A stretch of 64,000 nt of DNA from an uncultured bacterium (GTDB lineage: Bacteria > Cyanobacteriota > Vampirovibrionia > Gastranaerophilales > Gastranaerophilaceae): positions 1 through 64,000 of the forward strand of contig CASEYP010000029.1 in NCBI GenBank assembly GCA_949292185.1, read 5' to 3'. Made by a program: the position numbers and the translations under genes. Shown here piece after piece: positions 53,684-61,299 of this stretch. Below the pieces are notes generated by a model. That model had not been told where the DNA came from. It did no database searches and worked only from the letters and a program-made list of their open reading frames with translations. Numbering within the stretch: position 1 is the stretch's first letter; each line of letters starts with the position of its first letter.

Positions 53684-54070
53684 ATGGATAATAACATCAA
53701 AAACAACAAAAATTTCAATAAAGTTAGCAACATTATTGAATCACTAACAATTAATCCAAACCCTGAATCTGTAGCAGTTTTAGAAGAAATCGGTACAAAT
53801 TCTTCTATAGATGAAGTTAGAGAATTAACCTCAAGAGCCTTGGTTAAAAGAAATGAACCTAACTCATTACACGTAGTAATTGCTAACAGAGGAAAAGGTA
53901 TCAATGATATGTCTACAGTCGTTGCAATGAGTACTATCAATGAATTGTTATCTTTGGAAAATAAAGAAGAAGCAATGAAAGTATTAGATAATACTATTTC
54001 TTCAGAAGGTTTTGATGAAGAAGTTAAAGAAAACGCACGTTCTGTAAAAGCTTTAATGGCTCTAAGCTAA
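53684..54070 (+). CDS. Hypothetical helical protein, second gene of a pair
   Basis: 128 residues, unrecognised. Asn/Lys-rich start, then regular helices (PESVAVLEEIGTNSSIDEVREL, STINELLSLENKEEAMKVLD, VKENARSVKALMALS) like a short HEAT or ARM repeat. Strong AAGGAGG 6-7 bases before the ATG. No tag and no signal peptide. Probably co-expressed with the tagged protein 10 bases upstream. Confidence 0.65.
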   Translation: MDNNIKNNKNFNKVSNIIESLTINPNPESVAVLEEIGTNSSIDEVRELTSRALVKRNEPNSLHVVIANRGKGINDMSTVVAMSTINELLSLENKEEAMKVLDNTISSEGFDEEVKENARSVKALMALS

Positions 54071-54100
54071 TATATATATATTTATAAAAAACTTACATAC

Positions 54101-54128
54101 AAGGTTCCGACACAACAATCGGAACCTT
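54101..54128 (+). terminator. Hairpin, probable terminator
   Basis: A 10-bp perfect stem AAGGTTCCGA / TCGGAACCTT with an 8-base loop lies 30 bases after the preceding stop. The T tract after it is poor (TGTCGATT), so strength is doubtful. Confidence 0.55.
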
Positions 54129-54156
54129 TGTCGATTAATAATAAATAAAAAGTTAT

Positions 54157-54873
54157 CTAATCAAGCTTGGCTATTTTCAAGCCAAAAACTTCCTCTAATT
54201 TAACCCCATTCAAAATATTTTCAATAAGAACTTCAGGCACTAAATTCGTAAAATCTTTATAATTAGGAATACAGCCTAATATCTTAACTCCGGTTAATTC
54301 TTTAATAATTTGCGGAAAATATTTTATCTCCAAATTATCAGAATTTTCATCACATTGATTTACTATAACACCCAAGAACGGAATTTTACTAGCCTTAATA
54401 TAAACATTTGCCATAAGAAAATCTTCTACAGAAGATTTGAAAGGATTTACAACCAGTACCACAGGTAAACTTAGAGTTTTAGCAATATCAATTTCGCACA
54501 AATTTTGTGCAATCGGTGAAGATATACTATTGCAACCTTCAACAATGCTACAATCTAAACTATCTGCAAAAAGATGATAAGTCGAATAAATATCATTTAT
54601 CTCAATTTTAACACTATCTTCATACGCACCAACAAACGGAGAAACCGAATTTGATAAAACATACAAAGGTTTTAAATCGATATTTAAATCAAACTTTTTT
54701 ATCAAACTAAAATCAGAAGACAAAAAAGCATCTTTACGTGTCTCACAACCTGTTATAATAGGCTTAAAAACACCTGTCGAATATGATAGGCTTTGCATCG
54801 TAGCAGCTAAACCTGCCGTGACAAGAGATTTGCCTGATTGTTTTTCTAATCCGGAAATGAAAATCCTTAACAT
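54157..54873 (-). CDS. Dethiobiotin-synthetase-like (BioD-like) P-loop ATPase
   Basis: 238 residues. SGLEKQSGKSLVTAGLAA is a variant P-loop at the place of BioD (usual GTDTxVGKT), followed by GVFKPIITGCE as in the BioD KPVxTG. The SPH-A motif reads SPFVGAY and the VEGAGG motif reads VEGCNS, both changed. VVLVVNPFKSSVEDFL and GVIVNQCDE fit the rest of the fold. It could be a true BioD with drift or another member of the BioD/CobQ family. The xer gene lies 12 bases upstream. No other biotin gene is in the window. Confidence 0.6.
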   Translation of the reverse strand: MLRIFISGLEKQSGKSLVTAGLAATMQSLSYSTGVFKPIITGCETRKDAFLSSDFSLIKKFDLNIDLKPLYVLSNSVSPFVGAYEDSVKIEINDIYSTYHLFADSLDCSIVEGCNSISSPIAQNLCEIDIAKTLSLPVVLVVNPFKSSVEDFLMANVYIKASKIPFLGVIVNQCDENSDNLEIKYFPQIIKELTGVKILGCIPNYKDFTNLVPEVLIENILNGVKLEEVFGLKIAKLD

Positions 54874-54885
54874 AGCCTCATATTA

Positions 54886-55764
54886 TCACGAGCCATTATT
54901 TATTGCAAAATAAACTTCTTTTAACCGCTTTTTAGTGATATGCGTATATAACTGAGTAGTAGAAACATCACTGTGTCCCAACAATTCTTGAACAACCCTC
55001 AAATCTGCTCCATTTTCCAGCAAATGAGTTGCAAAACTATGCCGTAAAGTGTGAGGTGAAATATGCTTGTGAATTTTTTCACCCTGCTTTCTTATAAAAT
55101 TATAAACATCTTGCCTTGTAATTTGTTTACCATCCGGCTTTAAAAATAAAACTTTTGAATTTTCAATTTTATTTTTTAGCAAAATCATATCTCTTGTTTT
55201 TAAGAATTTATTCAAAGCCGCTTTAGCTTTCTCTCCAAACGGAACGATACGCTCCTTAGAGCCTTTTCCAAAGCATTGTATATATTTTGAACTAATATCA
55301 ATATTATTCAATTTCAAATTAACAAGTTCTGAAACTCTCAATCCGCAGCCATATAAAAGTTCCACAATAAGACTTTCTTCCGTATTTAAATCCGAATTCA
55401 ATATTGTATTTAACTCTTCTACCGTCATAACCTTAGGTAATCTTTTCGGCAACTTTGGAAGTTCAAGCGTTTGAGCAGGATTAGACGTACCATATTCATT
55501 TGCACAAAACCATTTGAAAAAACCTCTTAATGAGGCAATTTTTCTTGTAACACTTGTTGGAGAATAATTAGCTTCTCTTAATTTTAAAATAAAAGCATTC
55601 AAATCACTTCTTTGAATATCTTTAATTTGAGAAACACCTCTATCAATACAGAAATTCACAAAAGATAGTAAATCTCTTCGATAAGCATCCGTAGTATTTA
55701 CAGAAAGTCCTTTTTCTATTTCAAGATAATCCAAATATTCTGATACATATTGAACATCATCCAT
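54886..55764 (-). CDS. xerD: Tyrosine recombinase XerC/XerD
   Basis: 292 residues, normal. SAM-like N-terminal domain (1-100), then the catalytic set R143 (GCGLRVSEL), K168 or K170 (GKGSKER), H238-x-x-R241 (PHTLRHSFATHLL), H264 (LLGHSDVSTT) and Y273. It resolves chromosome dimers at dif; with no transposon signs it is most likely the house-keeping enzyme. Upstream is dgt, 16 bases away. Confidence 0.92.
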   Translation of the reverse strand: MDDVQYVSEYLDYLEIEKGLSVNTTDAYRRDLLSFVNFCIDRGVSQIKDIQRSDLNAFILKLREANYSPTSVTRKIASLRGFFKWFCANEYGTSNPAQTLELPKLPKRLPKVMTVEELNTILNSDLNTEESLIVELLYGCGLRVSELVNLKLNNIDISSKYIQCFGKGSKERIVPFGEKAKAALNKFLKTRDMILLKNKIENSKVLFLKPDGKQITRQDVYNFIRKQGEKIHKHISPHTLRHSFATHLLENGADLRVVQELLGHSDVSTTQLYTHITKKRLKEVYFAINNGS

Positions 55765-55780
55765 ATAAAAAACCTTTCAA

Positions 55781-56809
55781 TTAATCTACAGGATTAGCTG
55801 CCAATTTAAATAAAAAGTCATCTCTTGCGCTGCATTTTAACCCGACAGGAATAAAATTATCCTTAAAGCGTTCAACAGCATACCTGTCAGTCATGCCTGA
55901 AATATAATCAGTAACTACTCGAATAATTCTTTCAGGAGGACACACAGGTCTTAGCATATTTATATATAAATAAAACAATTCTTTTATAACCCTTTTTGCT
56001 TTAGTTTCTTCCAATTTTGCCATAGATTCATCATCATAAACATGTTCAAACATCCAAGATCTCAACTTGGTAGTATAACCCCAAGCCTCTTCACTCATTG
56101 AAATTTCAGGTTTCCCCATTGAATTGTTTACAATTTCAGTTATCATTTTGTTTAATCTTTTGCTCTGATTTGAAGAAAAATATTGAATACAATCTTTAGG
56201 CAAATCACTTTCTGAAATTACACCCGCCCTTATTGAATCTTCAATATCGTGATTTATATAAGCAATTTTATCAGCTAATTGAACAACCTTACCTTCCAAA
56301 GTTGTAGGTTCATACCCCCAAGAATGAGTTCTTATACCATCTATTGTTTCCTGACAAAGATTTAAATTTTCTAGAACTTCTACAACTCTCACACTTTGCA
56401 AATTATGATGAAATCCACCTTCTACAAGTTCATTTAATACCCCCTCACCGCAATGACCAAATGGAGTATGACCTAAATCGTGCCCCAATGAAATTGCTTC
56501 TACCAAATCCTCATTCAAATCCAATGCTCTTGCTATTGTTCTGCCAATTTGAGAAACTTCAAGAGTATGAGTTAATCTTGTTCTAAAATGATCGTCAAAT
56601 GGTGATAAAAACACTTGAGTTTTATGTTTTAATCTTCTGAAAGCCTTAGAATGGAGAATTCGATCTCTATCTCGCTGAAATTCGGTTCTTAAATCGGACG
56701 GTTCTTCAGGAACTTTTCTACCTATTGTATTTACAGATTTTGTAGCAAACTCACTTAAATATTCTAATTCTCTTTTTTCAATTTTTTCTTTAACGGTTAA
56801 TGTAGACAT
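55781..56809 (-). CDS. dgt: Deoxyguanosinetriphosphate triphosphohydrolase-like protein
   Basis: 342 residues, the size of the short dGTPase-like subgroup. HD domain: FRTRLTHTLEVSQIGR (first His), SLGHDLGHTPFGHCGE (HD pair) and VQLADKIAYINHDIED. RDRDRILHSKAFRRLKHKTQVF opens it. It removes triphosphate from dNTPs and helps control dNTP pools. First gene of a likely operon dgt-xerD-bioD-like. Confidence 0.93.
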   Translation of the reverse strand: MSTLTVKEKIEKRELEYLSEFATKSVNTIGRKVPEEPSDLRTEFQRDRDRILHSKAFRRLKHKTQVFLSPFDDHFRTRLTHTLEVSQIGRTIARALDLNEDLVEAISLGHDLGHTPFGHCGEGVLNELVEGGFHHNLQSVRVVEVLENLNLCQETIDGIRTHSWGYEPTTLEGKVVQLADKIAYINHDIEDSIRAGVISESDLPKDCIQYFSSNQSKRLNKMITEIVNNSMGKPEISMSEEAWGYTTKLRSWMFEHVYDDESMAKLEETKAKRVIKELFYLYINMLRPVCPPERIIRVVTDYISGMTDRYAVERFKDNFIPVGLKCSARDDFLFKLAANPVD

Positions 56810-56853
56810 AATTCTCCCCTCTGTTGTGATTTTAACAGAAATTTATAATAAAG

Positions 56854-58638
56854 CTATACAGTTTTTGGAGGATTTTGAAGGAAATTCTCCACAGTTTGAA
56901 TATTAGATATTCCCTGTGGAGAAGTTATATTGGCTTGTGATTTTTGTTCTTGTCTATATTTTGTTAAAAGGTCATCTGCCCAAACTCCAATTTTATTGAC
57001 TAATATTGATGATAAAGTACCTATAATCAATGATTTTGTACCTGCGTATAACTTCGCATTACAATACAATGAAATGCCGATACCGGCTACAGCCGGAATA
57101 CCATATTTCAATGAAATAGACATTCTTTGATCTTTATCATCAGATTTACCAAGTTGATATCCTAACACACCTAAAGATCCTAGAATTGTCAAAATATCAG
57201 TAGGCGCTGAACCTAAAACTAAATCTCTTAATTTACTTACAAATTCTTCAGTTTCTATTCTTATAGATTTATCCAGAGATTTTATTGCACCTTTATATGC
57301 TTTTTCAAGATTTTTATATTCATCAGCTGGTAGAAGCTGTTTATATTTAGCTAAAATTTCTTCTACAAGACCAGGTTTGAAATATAAAACCTTTTCTTTT
57401 AACTCAGATAAATCACCTAACAAATCATTAGCAATAGATTTGTCCATTGTATTCTCCGGTATAGACTTCCAAATTTTATCTGACATAAAATCTATATCTT
57501 TTAGAATTTTATCTTTTAAATCTGTATTTGCTGGATTTTTTGAATATTTTTTAATATTTGATCGAATTACTCTTAGCCTGTTAATTTTATCAACATCCTT
57601 ATAGCTAATAAGTTCCGTCATCCTCATAATAGCTTCATCAGAATCTTTTGCCATATCCGCTAAAGAATATGACAATTCTAACCTATTTGAGTGAACAACT
57701 TTTTGAATAGCTTTTTTCTCATTTACAACTGCAGATTCAGCTAAAAACGTTCTCCACAAATCCTTTGACCAAAAGACTTTCCAATTTGCAAAGATAGATT
57801 TTAAACCTTCTACAGATTTTTTAAATCTATAATAACGCACTTGCAAAGGATGTTCTCCAAAATGAGATTTATAAAGGTCCTCTAATTGCTTATTCATTTC
57901 ATCTATTTGAGCAAGCCATTGCGCTTTTGTTTTCTTTACACCATTTATTTCAACAACTTCATAAGAATTACCTCTCATAATAGTCTCAGAAGCCTCTTGC
58001 GCTAACGCAGAAGCTGTTTTCATTTTAGACAAAGTTCCCTTATATGAATTTACTACAGACTGTCGTCCAATCTTTTCAAACATTCTTGTTATTGAATCGT
58101 GAACAGGACCGGTATACTTGCCTGTTAACTTGTTAAACATCAATTCCTTGAACGCTAAATCCTTTATTGTGGCAAAATTATTTATAGCCTCAAACTTCTT
58201 AAGAAAATAATCTAAACCTTTTACCATATAAATATATGTTTTAGTTAAAGATGAAATCTTACCCGAATCCTCCAATTTTGAAGATTGAGCTTTTCTATCA
58301 AAGAAATCTCTTAATCTTTTAAAATTCTTTGACAATCCTTTTGTACCACCTTTTAATAAGAAAAATAATCCGGCAGCAGTTAAAACAGTAACACTAGCGA
58401 TTGAAATACCGATAAGTCTTATATTATTAGTTTGTCTGGCTTCATCCGGCGAAATAATCTTGATTTTTTTATCTTTTAACTCGTCTTTATTATCCTTTTT
58501 ATCGGAATTAGATATTGTAACACTATCAGTACCATGATTTTTGGCAGATAACCAGTATGCATTCGAACTATTATTATTAACTAATAATCCAAATTGGTTA
58601 CTTTTATTAGATTCAATTTTTGGAATTGAAGTTGTCAT
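56854..58638 (-). CDS. Large unknown membrane protein
   Basis: 594 residues, unrecognised. A polar Ser/Asn/Lys-rich N-terminus (about 1-72), a membrane helix RLIGISIASVTVLTAAGLFFLL (about 74-95), a long helical, Lys-rich middle of nearly 350 residues, then two or three hydrophobic segments (LTILGSLGVLGYQLG, GIPAVAGIGISLYC, LIIGTLSSILVNKI) and a Gln-rich tail. The topology suggests a membrane-anchored scaffold. There is no S-F-x-G tag; SNQFGLL near 13-19 is only vaguely similar. No ribosome site is clear. Confidence 0.65.
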   Translation of the reverse strand: MTTSIPKIESNKSNQFGLLVNNNSSNAYWLSAKNHGTDSVTISNSDKKDNKDELKDKKIKIISPDEARQTNNIRLIGISIASVTVLTAAGLFFLLKGGTKGLSKNFKRLRDFFDRKAQSSKLEDSGKISSLTKTYIYMVKGLDYFLKKFEAINNFATIKDLAFKELMFNKLTGKYTGPVHDSITRMFEKIGRQSVVNSYKGTLSKMKTASALAQEASETIMRGNSYEVVEINGVKKTKAQWLAQIDEMNKQLEDLYKSHFGEHPLQVRYYRFKKSVEGLKSIFANWKVFWSKDLWRTFLAESAVVNEKKAIQKVVHSNRLELSYSLADMAKDSDEAIMRMTELISYKDVDKINRLRVIRSNIKKYSKNPANTDLKDKILKDIDFMSDKIWKSIPENTMDKSIANDLLGDLSELKEKVLYFKPGLVEEILAKYKQLLPADEYKNLEKAYKGAIKSLDKSIRIETEEFVSKLRDLVLGSAPTDILTILGSLGVLGYQLGKSDDKDQRMSISLKYGIPAVAGIGISLYCNAKLYAGTKSLIIGTLSSILVNKIGVWADDLLTKYRQEQKSQANITSPQGISNIQTVENFLQNPPKTV

Positions 58639-58720
58639 AATAAAATCACTAGCCTACATATTAATAAAAGTTTCAAAAAAAATAAAATTGCGTACTTCCT
58701 ATGTAGCACTTAAAATTATG

Positions 58721-59845
58721 TTACGAAAACAACTCCATATCTATAACTTTAGCAACTTCAAGTGAAGAATTTTTACTTGATAACAATTCTTTTACCTTAC
58801 CCAATTCACAAATATTTTCTTCACGTTTTGCTTGATTATATAATAAATCCTCAATTTCAAAAGTTATATCAGAAGGATTTGCCTTATCCATAAGTAATTC
58901 AGGTACAATATCTTTACCTGCAATAATATTAGGCAATGATACTTTGTTAATACATCTTACTAACAAATATATCCAATACAAAATTTTAGGACCCCTATAA
59001 GCTATAACCATAGGCACTTTATATAAGCAAGCCTCTAAAGCTACAGTTCCAGATGCTAAAATCAAAGCATCTGAAACACTTAATAATGCTTGATTTTCAC
59101 CCTTAATAACTTTCACATCAAAATCACCTAAGTACTTGTTATAAACTTCATCAGATAAATTAGGTGCATGTGAAAAACAAAACTGCACATCTAAATGTCT
59201 ATGTTTTAACTTTTCAACAGATTCTTTGAAAACTTCCATTAACTGTTTAAGTTCAAAAACTCTAGAGCCAGGAAATACTGATATCAATTTTTTGTTTGGA
59301 TCTAAACCGTGCTTTTCAAAAAATTCATTACGGCTAACAGCAGGCGGTAATTGAGATACCAACGGATGACCGCAATAATGAACATCTATACCATATTGAG
59401 CATACAAAGCTTTTTCAAATGGAAATATACACAAAACTTTATCAACATATTTTTTTATAAGTTTTATTCTATACTTACGACTAGCCCAAACTTGAGGAGG
59501 TATATAATAAAATATTTTTATACCGGCTTCTTTTAAAAATTTTGCAACAGAAAGATTAAATGCGCCATAATCTATAAGCAAAACTAAATCAGGCTTATAA
59601 ACATTTTTCAAATAAGCAACGACTTCTCTACCTAACTTGAAATGATCAATAAGAATTTTAGGCGAAATACCCATTGCAGACATTTTTTCTTGATTAGCAA
59701 ACAGTTTAACACCAGCGTTAAACATATTCATTCCGCCAATCCCTTCATATTCCAAATCACAATCCAATGCCTTTAACTGTTTTACAACATTTGCAGCATG
59801 GATATCTCCAGAATATTCACCGGTAATAATAAATATTTTTTTCAT
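58721..59845 (-). CDS. lpxB: Lipid-A-disaccharide synthase
   Basis: 374 residues, normal. GT19 hallmarks: GEYSGDIHAANVVKQL, GIGGMNMFNAG, YYIPPQVWASRKYR and the SGTVALEACLYKVPMVIAYR donor site, with SVFPGSRVFEL. It joins UDP-diacyl-GlcN and lipid X, at the membrane. It starts one base before lpxI ends, so both are coupled. Confidence 0.95.
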   Translation of the reverse strand: MKKIFIITGEYSGDIHAANVVKQLKALDCDLEYEGIGGMNMFNAGVKLFANQEKMSAMGISPKILIDHFKLGREVVAYLKNVYKPDLVLLIDYGAFNLSVAKFLKEAGIKIFYYIPPQVWASRKYRIKLIKKYVDKVLCIFPFEKALYAQYGIDVHYCGHPLVSQLPPAVSRNEFFEKHGLDPNKKLISVFPGSRVFELKQLMEVFKESVEKLKHRHLDVQFCFSHAPNLSDEVYNKYLGDFDVKVIKGENQALLSVSDALILASGTVALEACLYKVPMVIAYRGPKILYWIYLLVRCINKVSLPNIIAGKDIVPELLMDKANPSDITFEIEDLLYNQAKREENICELGKVKELLSSKNSSLEVAKVIDMELFS

Positions 59846-60661
59846 CTACACCGCCATAATAACAATTCCATGTTCATCAGCATATTTTATAACTTTTTCC
59901 TGATCAACAATAATTGTTTCATTTGCTTCTACCGCAATCAAATTTGCATGATAATGATGCATTGTTCTTAGAGTTTTCATACCAATTGCAGGAATATCAA
60001 ATCTCTTATCCTGTTTAGGTTTAGAAACTTTTACAACAACAGCGCCATCTTTAGCTAACTTTGCACCACGTTTAATACAAACATCTGTACCTTCAATAGC
60101 TTCAACAGCCATGATCATTCTATCTTTTATAACTACAGATTGACCAACATCCAATTTACCCATCTCTTTTGCCAGCCAAAATCCATAATTTACATCATTC
60201 ATTTGAGCTTCTGTAGGTTTATGTTTTCCTAAAACACCAGCAGGAATCATTAAATTCTTAATAAAAATTGTCTGATCTAAAACTTCAACACCAATTTTTT
60301 GTAATTCTTGAACAATCATCAACATAACTTGATCATCATTTAATCTTGAAGCTTCTTTTATTAAATCAACTGCTCTTTTATCAAATTTATGTAATTGTAA
60401 AAGAACTTTTTTATGAACTTTACCTAAAAACGTAATTTGTTTAATTTGTTCCTCTTTCAAAATATTTTCAATTTTATTAACTTCGCCAGGATGGCAAGGA
60501 TAAACCTTTGAACAATATTTTTTCAAATCCCTAACATTATCTTTAGCAAGAGAGATACAAACTACATCTAAGCCGTTTTCTTTCGCGTATTGAGCCATTC
60601 TAACAGGCAAAATACCATCTCCAGCTATTAATCCTTGTTTTTTTTCTAAAATTATTGACAC
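59846..60661 (-). CDS. lpxI: UDP-2,3-diacylglucosamine pyrophosphatase LpxI
   Basis: 271 residues, normal. GLIAGDGILPVRMAQYAKENGLDVV and TFLGKVHKK near 75, the DDQVMLMIVQEL segment, EGTDVCIKRGAKLAKDGAVVVKVSKPKQDKRFDIPAIG in pieces (EGTDVCIKRG and KVSKPKQDKRFDIP), and the closing catalytic region are DUF1009/LpxI signatures. It cleaves UDP-diacyl-GlcN to lipid X for LpxB. Sits directly before lpxB. Confidence 0.95.
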   Translation of the reverse strand: MSIILEKKQGLIAGDGILPVRMAQYAKENGLDVVCISLAKDNVRDLKKYCSKVYPCHPGEVNKIENILKEEQIKQITFLGKVHKKVLLQLHKFDKRAVDLIKEASRLNDDQVMLMIVQELQKIGVEVLDQTIFIKNLMIPAGVLGKHKPTEAQMNDVNYGFWLAKEMGKLDVGQSVVIKDRMIMAVEAIEGTDVCIKRGAKLAKDGAVVVKVSKPKQDKRFDIPAIGMKTLRTMHHYHANLIAVEANETIIVDQEKVIKYADEHGIVIMAV

Positions 60662-60679
60662 AATATTTTCCTCTTTTAT

Positions 60680-61297
60680 TTATTTTAAATTATATATTTT
60701 TTCTACTTCATCATCAGGTAATATTTTAGCACCACCAAGCAATTTTGTAAAAAGTATAGTTTTTGCATAAGCCTCTGCAAGTTCTAACTTCAAATAAGTT
60801 TGCTTAAGGTCAATACCACCGGCGATAACACCATGATTTGCCATAAGTATCATATCATGATTTTTAAAATATTTAGAAGTATTTTTCACTAATTCTTCAG
60901 ACCCAGGAATTGCATATTTTGCCAATGGAATTTTTCCAAAGCAATATATAATTTCAGGAGAAACAGGCTCTGATAAATCCTTGCCTGCTGATGCAAAAGC
61001 TGTCAAATACGGAGAATGAAAATGTAATATAGAATTTATATCACTTCTTTGTTTGTAATATTCAATATGCAAAAATCTTTCACTTGAAGGCTTTTTATCT
61101 CCTTCTACAAGATTTCCCTCAAAATCAACAACTACCAAATCGGATAAATCTAAATATCCGCTCGCTGACCCAGATGAAGTGATAACAATTTTATCATCAC
61201 ACCTGCAAGACATATTTCCTGAAATTCCTGGAGTTAAACCATTATGTCCTGAGATTTTCCCATATTCTATTAACTTATTTTTTACATCTTCAAACAT
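60680..61297 (-). CDS. Class II aldolase/adducin family protein
   Basis: 205 residues. GISGNMSCRCDDKIVITSSG opens it, the zinc-binding HFHSPYLTAF (residues about 92-101) and ANHGVIAGG near 153 are present, and Glu in PSSERFLHIEYY could be catalytic. Members are L-fuculose-P, L-ribulose-P or methylthioribulose-P enzymes; substrate is not clear. It lies between lptD and lpxI, 2 bases after the lptD-like gene ends and 18 bases before lpxI, so it is part of the LPS operon. Confidence 0.88.
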   Translation of the reverse strand: MFEDVKNKLIEYGKISGHNGLTPGISGNMSCRCDDKIVITSSGSASGYLDLSDLVVVDFEGNLVEGDKKPSSERFLHIEYYKQRSDINSILHFHSPYLTAFASAGKDLSEPVSPEIIYCFGKIPLAKYAIPGSEELVKNTSKYFKNHDMILMANHGVIAGGIDLKQTYLKLELAEAYAKTILFTKLLGGAKILPDDEVEKIYNLK

Positions 61298-61299
61298 TT

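Noticed and set aside
54071-54090. Alternating TA stretch
   Set aside because: Short, and expected by chance in such AT-rich DNA; no repeat array.
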